From: Stictocephala bisonia
Taxonomy: Eukaryota; Arthropoda; Insecta; Hemiptera; Membracidae
Reading direction: 5' to 3'
Assembly: GCA_035578905.1 (NCBI GenBank)
Contig: JAQJVL010000102.1
Coordinates: 1,707,501 to 1,771,500 of the forward strand
Length of the DNA stretch: 64,000 nucleotides
The position numbers and the translations under genes are program-made. The notes under the pieces are model-generated. The model worked only from the letters and a program-made list of their open reading frames with translations. It was not told where the DNA came from and did no database searches. Shown piece after piece: positions 21,876 through 33,130 of this stretch (its first letter is position 1; each line of letters starts with the position of its first letter).

Positions 21876-24692
21876 AGTTGTAGATTTTAAAATAGGCTAC
21901 CTTAATGTTCAAAGTCTTGAAAAAAAGATTTAATTGTTAATGATATTTCAAAAGATATCAAGTTCGATATTCTATGTCTTTGCGAACATTGGTGCAAAAA
22001 GGATGATATTGATTTCAAAGTTCTAGATAATTATACCTTAATTAATAGTTTTAGCAGGGAGCATCACATACATGGTGGGGTTGCAATATATGCTAAAAAA
22101 TCTCTCGCCCTAAACTGTGGCAGCCTTGAACTTAATGTTTTTTGTAAGGAAATCGATTTTGAAATAACGGGTTTGGTATGTGACAGCCTCAAACTGCTAA
22201 TAATAGTAGTGTATAGGTCACCAAGAGGCGACCCCCTCTTATTTCTTGATAAGCTCGAGGATGTCTTAACATCTTTAAGTAAGCCAAAGTGGAGCAAATT
22301 TAAAATTGTCTTTGGAGGAGTTTGAACTCCAATTTTGATGTTTTGCAGGACACTAGATCAGCAGCTGAGTTCAAAAATATGCTAAGACAATTTAATCTTC
22401 AGTATGTAAACAGTAAACCCACACGAGGACTAGCAGTTCTCGACAATATATTTACAAACATAGATAGAAGCCATGTATCCTCCGATACTGTGACTTTTCC
22501 CTTCTCTGACCATGATTTAGTGTACATTAAGATTAGCAATTTTAAATTAGGCTACCAACTTACTACACCTAAGACTGTGACCACTAGGCCAACAAGTAAA
22601 GATAAAATAGATAGATTTAAACATGCTCTCTCTAATGTCTCTTGGGAATCCCTATTCCATAAGTTTCAACACTGTCCCGCTGACATTGTCTTTGACCGGT
22701 TTTTTTCTGTGTTCCTTGATTATTTTGAAATGCACATTCCTTCAAAGAAATGTTCAGTTAATGTGAATAATAAAAGTAGTTACAAGAAAAACATGAAAAA
22801 ATGAATGGTATACTCCTCAGCTTGGACAGATGAAAAATAAGGTATTATTATATTCAGATATGTATAAGAGTACAAAATTAGGTGTCTACAAGTTAATGTA
22901 CTCCAGAGCTAAATATGAATACAGACAGGCTATTATTGAAGCAAAAAAAACTACACAATACTACAAACATTACAAAATCTAAGAACAAATGTAAAATGGC
23001 ATGGAAAATAATTAACTCTGTAACAAATCCAAATAAAAGTAAAAGTGATGTTTACATAACCCCAAATGAGTTCAATTATTTCTGCATTCAGTCTATTGAA
23101 AATATATGTTCTACAATAGACAAAACTGTAGCAAATGCATATAGTTTACTGGAAAGTTGTTATGAAAAGCCACAACATGATAAATTTGCTTTCACAGAGG
23201 TAACACAGCAAACAATCACTAATATTGTAAAAAAAATCAATAACTCAGATAGTGTTGATTATTATGGTATTTCAAGTAGTTTATTGAAAGATGTTATTGA
23301 CTCTATATTGACTCTTTTAACTTACTGTGTGAATAGATGTCTTGCGGAAGGTAAGTTTCCTGAAATGATAAAAATATCAAGAGTAGTACCTATATATAAG
23401 AAAGGTGATAAGAATTCCCCTTCCAGTTATAGGCCTATTTCTTTAACTCCTGTGTTTTCTAAAATCTTTGAAACTATTATGTACAATCAAGTTATTATTT
23501 ATCTAGAGAATTTGAATATACTTAGTAATAAACAATTTGGATTTAGGAAAAGTAAATCCACTACAGATGCTATGGACTCTCTAGTGAAGTTCATACTACG
23601 TGTATTCGAAACAAAGGGGTTTTGTCTTTCAACATTCTGTGATTTGAGCAGAGTGTTTGATTGCGTAGATCATGATATTCTTCTGAATAAATTAGCTCAC
23701 TATGGATTAGATGATAGTAGTGTTCATTTGTTTAAGTCTTTCTTAAAAAAATCGTAAACAGGTTGTATGTATTGGTTATGAAAGATCAAATATAATTAAT
23801 GTTAAGTATGGTGTTCCACAAGGGTCAGTTTTGGGACCCCTCTTATTTATTCTAATAATCAATGACCTACCATCGTTTGTAAACTCGTATGCAGTTATAT
23901 TTGCAGACGACACAACTTTCCTTAATGAAGGCTCTGATCTTAACCAACTAAAAACCATAACTGAAGATACCCTAATGCAAGCGTCACTTTGGTTTAGAGC
24001 AAACAGTTTCTTACTAAACGAAAGTAAAACCCAGGAACTTTTATTTAGTCTTAGAGATGTACCGGATCAACATGATTTGAGTATCGTAAAATATTTGGGT
24101 ATCTATATTGATAGTAAATTGTCCTGGGAACCACACATCAGGAATATATCAACTCGACTTTCTAGAGTTATACAGTATATCTAATTAGAAATTTGAAGAA
24201 TCATGTTCCTAATAACTATGTAAGGGCAGCATATTTTGCTTTTTTCAGAGTATTATTAATTATGGAAATTTGTTATGGGGGATTAGCAGCCATGTTCATG
24301 ATATTTTATTGTTACAAAAGAAAATATTTAGAATTATAACTGACTCTGAAAAATTAGACCATTGTAAGCCTTTGTTTGTCAAACTGCAATTTATGACTGT
24401 AATTAACCTGTATATTTTCAATGCACTTATGTACACTAAGAAAAATATCCCAGTGTTTGCATTAAGGGGTGATGTCCACAACTACAATACACGGAACCGG
24501 TCTTGTATTGATGTGCCATATCACAGATTAGCCAAGTCAAAAAACTCTTACACAGTTCTGGGGCTGAAAATGTTTAACAAGCTAAAGCCAGAATTAAAAG
24601 AGCTTCCCATTAATGTATTTAGAAGTAGATTACATACTATATTGGTTAACAATCCTTTCTATTCTGTTGATGAGTTTTTTTGTACTATGTGA
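21876..24692 (+). pseudogene. LINE ORF2: APE endonuclease and reverse transcriptase
   Basis: ORF2 supplies the nick and copies element RNA onto it. Endonuclease pieces run from about 21885 to 22560: GYLNVQSL, CEHWC, HGGVAIYAKK, VYRSPRGD, a damaged GDFN block near 22318, and SDHD at about 22507. The reverse transcriptase follows: VVPIYKKGDK, YRPISL, QFGFRKSKST, then after a stop at 23755 GVPQGSVLGPLLF and the catalytic FADD near 23900. The C-terminal frame from 24270 contains NYNTRNR and ends SVDEFF. Frameshifts or stops are seen near 21930, 22320, 22800, 23755 and 24185. There is no RNase H domain. The FADD box and C-terminal style fit the CR1/Jockey group. Confidence 0.85.
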
Positions 24693-25084
24693 AACTGTTG
24701 TATCTGAAAATGTGTATAAATAGGTATTAGTTCTAGCGTATAAGTCATTAGTCATTAATCAAACATTAGCATAAGCCACTAGTAATAGCTTTCTAATTCT
24801 ATTGATGAGTTTTGTTACATGTATCTGCTGTATCTTAAAATGTATATCCTCCAATGCTTAGATAGTATAATATGTTGAATATGTGAAAAAACATAGTTTA
24901 TAAACCAGAGTTTTAGTACATAAGCCATAGTTTAGAAATAGATTTGTAAGAACCTCATTTTGACGTTGTCTATTGCTGTAAAAGTTGAATGACAATAAAA
25001 TTTTATTTATTTATTTAGTATGGACATTCCATGTCAACCCTTGATCCAGGTGTATTTCAAGGAATTTCAACGTGTGAACCATTG

Positions 25085-25456
25085 ACTCGTCTACCACCGT
25101 GGAGGATGGGGTGACCGCACACCAGCTCGGCCTCTCGAACACGTCACAACTCGTCTACCATCGTGGATGATGTGGCGTTCAGTCACTATCTTGGCCTCTC
25201 GAACAGGTCACAAATCGTTTACTACCGTGGAGGATGGGGTGACTGCACACTGGCTTGGCCTCTCGAACACGTCACAACTCGTCTACCACCGTGGAGGATG
25301 GGGTGACCGCACGCCAGCTCGGCCTCTCGAACACGTCACAACTCGTCTACCATCGTGGATGATGTGGCGTTCACTCGCTATCTTGGCCTCTCGAACAGGT
25401 CAGAACTCGTCTATTACCGTGGAGGATAGGATGGCTGGCTCGACCTCGGTAACACT
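25085..25456. repeat. 64-bp minisatellite B, right part (about 6 units)
   Basis: Same unit as 19632-19857, with two alternating versions: GGATGGGGTGACCGCACACC and GATGATGTGGCGTTCA.TCAC. The two-version alternation is also seen left of the LINEs, so both parts come from one original array. Confidence 0.92.
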
Positions 25457-25603
25457 CAGGGCCTCAAGTTCTTTTAATAACTAAATTGTATCCAATTGTT
25501 GAATACCTACAGAGGAATGTTTGAGTGTAGGTCATTTGCATATATTAAAGGGATGTTGGTTGTGGTTGCCAAGCTGCTTGTCGTTCTACACAATATACTA
25601 TTA

Positions 25604-26416
25604 CAAATATTGGTAATTATGCACTTTCTTGCCACCAAACAAATTTGGAACATTTTGCTTGAAATGGGTCTAGAATTGGCTGTATTTTCACGAGATATGC
25701 TTTTTATTCCGCGGAAATAACGTATTTTACCGAAAAATTCGAAAAAACCAATGTCACAACTTTTAGTATTTTTGTCATATTTCCGTTAATTTAAATGGTA
25801 TTTTAATCATCTTTTTTTTATTTTGATGTGTTTTTTGCGCTGAATTCAAATTTGAAAACTATTTTGGTCTATTACAAATATTTCTCGAGAAATAACGGAA
25901 AAACTACAGTCGCGGCGGATCGCGATTAGCGGCAATTACGCGATCATTATATACAACAACTATTAATCACAAAAACCGAATTCTCATATATTCCCGCCGA
26001 AGTGACGGCCGGCAGGCCGGCACGGAGGCCAAACGCCCGAATTTAACGCAAATTACGAATTTTTGTTGAGAAAATAAGACAATTAGGATAAGTTAGGTTA
26101 TGTTTGGTTATGTCAACAAAAATGCATTTTTCGAGCTGAAAAAATAATTTTACTACAAAACCAGTTATATATTTGTGTTCAGCATAAAAAAACACGAGAA
26201 ATGAAAAAAAACATTTGTCGAAAAATAACGATTTTTAAAAAAGTTGGTTTTTTCATTATTAGATAAAAATCTAGTTTTTAGATTTTTCGGTAAAAAACGA
26301 GTTTTCCGCGGATGAAATCAAACTCCTCAAGAGATATAAACTCATTTTTCACCACTTTATTAACATGAAATCGTATTTTCAGAGGTGGCAAGAAAGTGCA
26401 TAATTACCCAAATATT
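25604..26416. mobile_element. Non-autonomous DNA transposon with 8-bp target duplication
   Basis: Element 25612-26408 (797 bp) is flanked by perfect CAAATATT copies at 25604-25611 and 26409-26416. The ends are GGTAATTATGCACTTTCTTG..CCACC and its inverse. Weaker inverted similarity extends about 170 bp inward and shares TCCGCGGAAA and TTTTTACCGAAAAAT. There is no coding frame. An 8-bp duplication fits hAT, P, Merlin or Zisupton types; ends starting with GG are more usual for Merlin than for hAT, but no transposase is present to decide. The centre has an unusual GC-rich patch around 26000-26030. Confidence 0.85.
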
Positions 26417-26717
26417 TATATACTAAGTGTTCCACATATTTTATCACTAAACTTATTACATTTTTGTGTTTAAAATTGTAAGCCATCTTTAAATCTTATA
26501 TATATTGTAGTTAAAAAACCTCATTTCCTTATAGAAATAAGATTGGAAAAATCAGTTTACAATACATTTATGGTGAACAGCAAAGATTTAAATATAGCAG
26601 TAATTATTGTTTGATAATATAGTCTAGATTTATAATTATATTATTTTTTACAAACTTTAACTTTATAAAAATGAGGTGGTTAATGAATAATATTAGGCCA
26701 AAGGATTCAATATCCGT
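26417..26717. other. Unique stretch left of the Gypsy element
   Basis: Nothing recognised. Its last four bases, CCGT at 26714-26717, are the left target-site duplication. Confidence 0.5.
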
Positions 26718-27329
26718 TGTCACGCCTGTCCGCATAAAACTTTGCTAGCTCAGGGAGAAGGGGTGGGGTTCTTCTAAGAGACAGGCCAAGTATAAGGGAA
26801 AAGTTTTTAGTAGCTATCATCCAAATAAATGTTTCCAAGTTCATCAATAGTAGCTAGGGATTAGGGCGCCACATTGTTGACCTAAAAATGGCAGGACTCC
26901 AACAAGGAAACTTTCCTGCAGGTGTAAGATATACTGATGATTGTAAAAGTTCCGTTCTAGCACTATATCATGAATTATGTAAATAAATAGTTCTCCCTGT
27001 GGTTAGCCAGAAGTTTAAAACAAAAGAAAACTGTTAAACTAAACACAACTACCTAAAAACAAAACAAAATAAATACTTATCCTCGTCACAACATTTAAAA
27101 ACACAACATGTTAGTGTGAACTGAAAAACTGAACTGTTTTATTCCCAAAACATCACTTATTGTTGAACAGAAAACAAATGTTAGAAACATACATATGAAT
27201 AAATTAAGTTAAAATAAATAACAGCTGATCATCTGTTTACAAATCGATCGTTCACATATGATAACTGTTTACCTTAAAGTCTTGACTGTAATATAACTTT
27301 ATGTACAGCAAAAAAATTGAAATGTCACA
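26718..27329 (-). repeat. Gypsy 3' LTR
   Basis: 612 bp, TGTCACGCCTGTCCGC to TGAAATGTCACA in plus-strand reading. It differs from the other LTR by a few substitutions and small indels, for example GGGCGCCACATT against GGCCACCTT near 26864. Confidence 0.95.
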
Positions 27330-27330
27330 A

Positions 27331-27352
27331 ACACTCCCCTTCCTCCAGAAAA
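27331..27352 (-). promoter_or_regulatory. Polypurine tract of the Gypsy element
   Basis: On the minus strand GGAGGAAGGGGAGTG lies directly before the 3' LTR, the expected site of plus-strand primer formation in reverse transcription. Confidence 0.8.
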
Positions 27353-27365
27353 TTTCCCAAATTTT

Positions 27366-28253
27366 CTAATCCTGAACATACTTCTTCAGATCAGTTACAT
27401 GCCAGTTACCAAGTGCTTTTCCTTTTAGATCAGCCAGAGAATATACTAAACTTGAGATTTTCCGTGTCACAACAAGTGGTCCAATAAAGCGGGGTGCCAA
27501 CTTCGCCGAAAAGTGTTTAGAAGCATCCGACTGAGGGTAATTTCTTTTTAGCACGAGGTCATTAACTTTAAACTCTACGTGTCTCCTTCTAAAGTTGTAT
27601 CTCTTGGCATTATTCAGATGCGCTTCCTTAAGTCTGTCTGAAACTTCTTGGTGGAAACCTTTTAGCTCCTTCAATTTTTCCCCATATTGCTGACAATCTT
27701 CAATATCTGGAGTATCCCCATCTTGCAGAAGCTCGAAACCCGGACCGGAAATGGCAAGTTCCCTTCCAAAATTTAGGAACGCAGGAGAATGCTTTGTGGA
27801 CTCATGATGAGCGGTGCGCAAGGCAAAACCAATCTGTGGAATATATTTGTCCCAATCACGGTGATTATCATTCACATAAGCTCTTAGCATAGACACGATG
27901 TCACGATTCACACGTTCAGCAGGGTCTGCCTGTGGATGTCGGCTGGCATTAAGCAGTATCTTACAGTTATAACTCCTTGCTAATTGGGTCACAGGTCTTC
28001 CAATTTATTCTGAACCGTTATCGCAAATGATATATTTTGGTATCCCAAACATTAGAAAATTATCATTTTCCAGGTGTTGCGCTACAAGTATGGCTGTAGC
28101 TGCTCTAAGAGGACGTAAAATTGTAAATTTTGTAAAGGTGTCCGTAACAACAGAGAGATATTTGAATCCTTTCATGGATCGAGGTAGAGGCCCAATGAGA
28201 TCAGCAGCCAACATCTTGAAAGGGGCATCCACACCACGGTAACTGCCCATCAT
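27366..28253 (-). pseudogene. Gypsy pol, integrase core and C-terminal part
   Basis: The integrase inserts the DNA copy. On the minus strand, 28253-28005 holds the first catalytic Asp (AADLIGPLP) and the second (ICDNGSE). An in-frame stop at about 28005 interrupts the next residues. The frame from 27992 to 27366 holds the catalytic Glu region (HPQADPAERVNRD) and a C-terminal domain of the GPY/F type (FIGPLVVTRKI). The frame ends about 20 bp before the polypurine tract. All three acidic residues (D, D, E) survive, but the stop separates them. The HHCC finger is upstream in a separate broken frame. Confidence 0.9.
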
Positions 28254-28278
28254 GCCAGCTGGTCGTTGTTGGTCATTC

Positions 28279-28887
28279 TTACATTCTTACATATGAGACG
28301 CCGACACAACGTTGTGCGTATTTTAAGGCGAATATGAATGGTTTTATGAGTGTAGGATATTTGGTACATTGGCAAACGTGACATTTTGAAATATAGGAAG
28401 CAATGTCCTTCCTCATCTTCGGCCTATAGAAACGTTGTTGCATCCTCTTGAAGGTCTTCAATACGCCTTGGTGTCCACATGTTGGTGGGGCGTGGCAACC
28501 TTCAATCGCCATAGATCGCAATTCTTTAGGTAATACCAGTCGCCAAGTATCTTCAACGAGTGATGGGTCAAGCCCTTCAATTTTCTTCCAAAGTTGCTTG
28601 CCTTCAATACGCCACTGACGATAATTGTCACATTGCTCTTTAACTCTTTTCAACATATTGTTGTACCACCGATCTTTCACCTCTTTCGGTATTTCCATAA
28701 CTGCAAACACAGTAGGCTGTTCAGGGCTTTTATCCTCTTCAGAAATAGGCATGGAGCGGGACAACATATCTGGTACAATATTTTCCTTACCCTTACGATG
28801 GACTAGTTGAAAATCATAAGCTTGCAAACGTGTAGCCCATCTAGCTAAACGTCCAACCGGATCTTAGCTAAACGTCCAACCGGATCT
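28279..28887 (-). pseudogene. Gypsy pol, end of RNase H and integrase zinc finger
   Basis: The minus-strand frame 28827-28279 continues pol after the RNase H domain (FQLVHRKGKENIVPDMLSR). It includes the integrase HHCC finger (CHAPPTCGHQG and KCHVCQC). It is cut from the upstream frame by a 23-bp tandem duplication (28842-28864 repeated at 28865-28887), which shifts the frame. It is cut from the integrase core by another frame change near 28280-28310. Confidence 0.88.
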
Positions 28888-30665
28888 TTAAGGTTATTTA
28901 ACCACAACAAACTATAGTGATCAGTGATCACTGTGAACCGGGTGTCTTCAACGTACGGTCTGAATTTCTCAATGGCCCAGATTACAGCTAGGCACTCGCG
29001 CTCAGTAGCAGAGTAGTTCTGCTCTTGTCTTGTTAGAGTTCGGCTGGCATACGCAACCACCACCTCGCTTTGTCCACTACTCTGGCTAAGGACGGCTCCC
29101 AGACCATAGCCTGAAGCATCGCATGAGATAATGAAAGGTTTAGTGAAGTCAGGGCATGTCAAGATTGGAGCAGAGATTAAACAAGCCTTAATGTCCTGAA
29201 ATGCTTGGTCAGCCTCTTGGGTCCACTCAAATTTTGAACGTTTTCTGAGGAGAGACGTGAGTGGGTACATTCTGCTGGCAAAATCTGGAATAAATCTCCT
29301 ATACCATGATGCGGTTCCACACACTTGGCGGACTTCCTTCTGATTCTTAGGAACTGGAAGGTCCACAATGGCCTTCACCTTCTCTGGGTCGATGTGTAGA
29401 CCCTCCTTACTAACTACATAGCCCAGGTATTTTAACTCACTTCTACAAAATTTACATTTTTCTTGATTCAAGGTAAGTTTAGCTTCACGGACTCGCTTAA
29501 ATATTTCAGACAATATATCTAGATGCTTCTGAAAAGTGGGTGTGACTACAATTATGTCATCCAAGTAGACAAACACGCATGGCTCTAAGTCAGGACCTAG
29601 CACATTGTCCACGAACCTTTGCCATGTAGCGGGTGCACCACAAAGTCCAAAGGGCATAGTGACGAAATGAAACAGCCCTCTTCCGGGAATGGTAAAGGCT
29701 GTTTTTTCCTTGCTGTTCTTTTCAAGCGGAATTTGCCAGTAGGCACTGCGAATGTCCAGACTGGAAATAAATTTGGCATCCCTAAGTCTGTCAAGGATGG
29801 AGGTTACGTTTGGCAACGGATAGGCGTCCTTTTTACTTACTGCATTAACCTTGCGAAAATCAACAAAAAACCTCTTTGAGCTATCAGGCTTATCGATTAA
29901 GAAGATCGGAGAAGACCATTCACTCTTAGATGGCTCTACTATACCCAATTCTAACATTTTAGCCAATTCCTTGTCTATAAGCGCTTGTCTGGCTGGTGAC
30001 ACCGGAAAATACCGTCGATTAATGGCTGGGGAATTTCCCATGTCGATAACATGCTGAACTCGATTAGTGCGGCCTAATACTTTAGGTTCGTCATTGAAAA
30101 AGCCGTCCACAAGTTCCTTCAACCTAGCCTTTTCGTCTACGCATAGACGCTCCTCCGATCTGATACCATCAACAGAGCTACAAAATGCTGTACGCAGTTT
30201 ATTTGCAAAATGCCACTCCCTATTGTGAAAATCAGCAACAATATGCATGGCTTCCCAAAAGTCAATGCCTAATATCAAGGACTGATGTAAAGTTGGCACC
30301 ACCAAAACCTTCAAATTCTCTGTCCTTCCTTTCAACGTGATAGGCAAGACCACGAACCCACTAACCTCATGACGCTGTGCATCCGCAGTTTCTACAAATT
30401 TATCATTAGTCAAGTGAAGATGAGCAGGGTAAGTATCAATAATCCACATCCCATCTTTGCCCAAAATGGTATGCGAGGCTCCTGAATCCAACAAAGCAGT
30501 AGTCTTTTTGCCAAACACTCGGACAGTTAAGTACGGCCTAGGATCATGGATTTGGTTTTTAATCAAATAACTTAATTGGATAGTAGTGGAATGTTTTTGG
30601 AAATCAACTTCATTTACTTCACTGATTCCCTGCTCTGCAAGCCTTTTTTGGACGGCAAGAAACAC
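28845..30665 (-). pseudogene. Gypsy pol, protease, reverse transcriptase and RNase H
   Basis: A 606-codon minus-strand frame. An aspartic protease lies at about residues 50-70 (LLDSGASHTILG, active Asp in DSGA). The reverse transcriptase follows at about 210-400, with LGIVEPSKSEWSSPI, VDFRKVN, QIPL and the catalytic YLDDIIVV. RNase H is at about 490-600, with CDASGYGLGAVLSQ and the acidic ERECLA region. It ends at a stop created by the 23-bp duplication. The frame overlaps the gag frame by 47 bp and is in a different frame, so expression would need a frameshift, which may be native or the result of mutation. It needs gag and integrase in trans to be mobile. Confidence 0.93.
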
Positions 30666-32176
30666 AGTCCCTTTTTAAGGTATCATCTTTTCCACAGCCA
30701 TACCAAAATTTCCTCCTGGGCCTATGACAATCTTTGAACCGGTGACCAACTGTTCCACAATTCCAACAGGTGATGTCACAATGGCTACCAGAGAATTTAT
30801 GTTGCACGCTAGCTACTCTATCTGTGACCACTCTTCTGTTCCGATGAGGTTTCCAGTAAGCTAGATCAGGTTCCAACGCAGAATCAATCCTGGGAGAAGG
30901 TCTAGGCCTTGAAGTTCGCAAGCGACCTGCTTCTGCTCGACGTCCCATAAAACGCAGATCATCTAGACTCTTAATATCAAACAATGCAAGTCTGTCCTGC
31001 AGCTGTGGGTGCAAATTATTAAAGATCTGGGCCAGATGAGTCGATTCTGGAATCTGGACAGATAGCCTACCGTACAAGCCTTCCATAGCTGCCATGTACA
31101 GGTCAATAGATTCTTGTTCTCCTTGGACTCTGTTGAAAATTTCTTGCTGAAGTCGGAAGTCGTAGTCAGGGGGTTGAAATACCTCTCGCAGTTCCCTAGA
31201 TAACTGTGTCCTTGAGTGAATCCTACTGGTAGAAGCTCTGTACCAAACAAGAGCGGGGCCAGAGAAAAGATCAACAGCTGATTCAAAAAGTTCACTGTGA
31301 GTAACTCCGCGAGTTCTGCGCAGTTCCTCAACACGTTACAAAAAGGCAGCAACGCTAGATCCATTATTGTCAAACTTGATTCCCCAATTGTAAACAGGAA
31401 CATACTTAGGACGGACACCAGGACCAGAAGTTTCTCTGAGAGAATTGGGATCCATTACTTCCTCAACATGCGCAGAATTTGAAGTGTTAACTACCGCAGA
31501 CCCTTTCCTAATTTCAGTAGGTAGGCTGAGCCGCTGTACAGGTAAATTATGTTCCATATTAGCATCTGAACGAAGACCAAGAATACGAAGAGTAGGCAAA
31601 ACATGGTCACCAGCATTACTATCACCTTCCTTCCCACAATCAGTTGTGGACGGTGCAGACAGATGTGTAGAAGAAATGCCATCCTTAGCCGTATCAACCT
31701 GATCGCCTTTCCCACCTGGAAACTGGGCCTTAAGAGAGTATTATTTCCTTAGTTTTAGCTTGTAACTCCGATTTGTCACTTTCTTGGTCGTTGTCAGCAT
31801 CTGCAGCAACTGGAATCCTACCAATACGCAAATAAAGATGAAACAAGCGAGCAACTATACGGTGGTATTCATTGTCATGAAAATTACCCTCATAGTCAAC
31901 AACACAAGTCGATAAGTCTTGAAGCTTTGCCTCACATTCCTTCAGCTCCTGCGAAACATCTAAGGAATTGACCACAGCTACGCTAATTTCCTCATTATTA
32001 GCCATGCTTTGCTGTAATCGCCTTCTAAGTTCATTAGCATTACCATCAGTATTTAAACCTCTAATCTTAAGTTCATATTCTACCTCCTGCTTGCGAAGAT
32101 GATACACATTCATGTTGATAATTGACACCAAGTTCAAGTGTGAATCAGAAAATTGCATATACTTTTTACAAGACAC
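30619..32176 (-). pseudogene. Gypsy gag with SAP-like N-terminus and zinc knuckles
   Basis: Gag forms the particle and packages element RNA. The first frame (32176-31730) contains a SAP-like motif, VEYELKIRGLNTDGNANELR, in its first 60 residues, a feature known from some insect Gypsy gags. A frameshift lies near 31700-31730. The next frame runs from about 31715 with a TAA at about 31336-31338, then stays open from 31095 to 30619. The capsid-like region precedes a CCHC knuckle (CWNCGTVGHRFKDC) and a second, degenerate knuckle in which the first Cys is replaced (FWYGCGKDDTLKRDC). One frameshift and one stop make it non-functional. The native start codon was not fixed; the ATG at 32176 or the one at 32115 is possible. 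Confidence 0.85.
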
Positions 32177-32265
32177 TTATATAAAAACACAAGACACTTT
32201 ATGCTTTATAAAATATCTGATAATATATCTTAATTCTTCTTTTGTTTCCAAAACCTATAACACAG

Positions 32266-32283
32266 GCCCCACGTTGGGCGCCA
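32266..32283 (-). promoter_or_regulatory. Primer binding site, tRNA-Lys type
   Basis: On the minus strand TGGCGCCCAACGTGGGGC lies two bases inside the 5' LTR. It is complementary to the 3' end of insect tRNA-Lys(CTT) including CCA (from memory of that tRNA: GCCCCACGTTGGGCG). All 18 bases match. Confidence 0.88.
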
Positions 32284-32285
32284 TT

Positions 32286-32895
32286 TGTCACGCCTGTCCG
32301 CATAAAACTTTGCTAGCTCAGGGAGAAGGGGTGGGGTTCTTCTAAGAGACAGGCCAAGTATAAGGGAAAAGTTTTTAGTAGCTATCATCCAAATAAATGT
32401 TTCCAAGTTCATCAATAGTAGCTAGGGATTAGGCCACCTTGTTGACCTAAGAATGGCAGGACTCCAACAAGGAAACTTTCCTGCAGGTGTAAGATATACT
32501 GATGATTGTAAAAGTTCCGTTCTAACACTATATCATGAATTATGTAAATAAATAGTTCTCCCTGTGGTTAGCCAGGAGTTTAAAACAAAAGAAAACTGTT
32601 AAACTAAACACAACTACCTAAAAACAAAACAAAATAAATACTTATCCTCGTCACAACATTTAAAAACACAACATGTTAGTGTGAACTGAAAAACTGAACT
32701 GTTTTATTCCCAAAACATCACTTATTGTTGAACAGAAAACAAATGTTAGAAAAATACATATGAATAAATTAAGTTAAAATAAATAACAAGCTGATCATCT
32801 GTTTACAAATCGATCGTTCACATATGATAACTGTTTACCTTAAAGTCTTGACTGTAATATAACTTTATGTACAGCAAAAAAGTTGAAATGTCACA
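32286..32895 (-). repeat. Gypsy 5' LTR
   Basis: 610 bp. It carries the element promoter by family knowledge, though no TATA box was assigned. The right flank CCGT (32896-32899) completes the target-site duplication. Confidence 0.95.
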
Positions 32896-33130
32896 CCGTG
32901 CTGATTAATTTGGTACAGAAAATGTGTCTCTCACTATTGTCGTTTCGGCAGTACTGTATGTATTACCTCAGTATGGCGTAGGCGCCAGCCGTCCGTGCTG
33001 ATCACCTGCCAGGTTATAATTGCTGGCCTCCGTTGTAATTATGACAGCAGGACATGTGTCACGCTTCAGAAATATTTATTCTTTATAATGTACATTATTT
33101 CAATATTTTAATTTATCATTAAGTTAAATT
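32896..33130. other. Unique stretch right of the Gypsy element
   Basis: Nothing recognised apart from the CCGT duplication at its left end. Confidence 0.5.

Larger units (their letters stand above)
20607..25019 (+). mobile_element. CR1-like non-LTR retrotransposon, nearly full length
   Basis: About 4.4 kb with ORF1 (PHD finger, coiled coil, SGNH esterase-like), ORF2 (APE endonuclease, reverse transcriptase) and a 3' tail AATAAAATTTTATTTATTTA ending near 25019. The 5' end lies only a few bases upstream of the ORF1 ATG, so a longer leader has probably been lost. Frameshifts and stops in both ORFs make it inactive. About 65 bp of unassigned sequence separate its tail from the right-hand part of minisatellite B. 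Confidence 0.85.
26718..32895 (-). mobile_element. Ty3/Gypsy LTR retrotransposon, complete length
   Basis: A 6.18-kb element inserted on the minus strand. Two LTRs of 612 and 610 bp begin TGTCAC and end GTCACA on the plus strand, and CCGT target duplications flank it (26714-26717 and 32896-32899). The order gag, protease, reverse transcriptase, RNase H, integrase is the Ty3/Gypsy order. There is no env: only about 20 bp separate the end of pol from the polypurine tract. LTRs differ at roughly ten sites by eye, so the insertion is fairly recent, yet gag and pol contain at least five disabling changes. Confidence 0.95.

Noticed and set aside
27250..27366. An env gene or retrovirus-like third ORF in the Gypsy element
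   Set aside because: Only about 20 bp separate the end of integrase from the polypurine tract, and no frame lies in between.
28594..31702. Plus-strand frames inside the Gypsy element
   Set aside because: They lie antisense to gag and pol and carry no known domain, so they are shadows.
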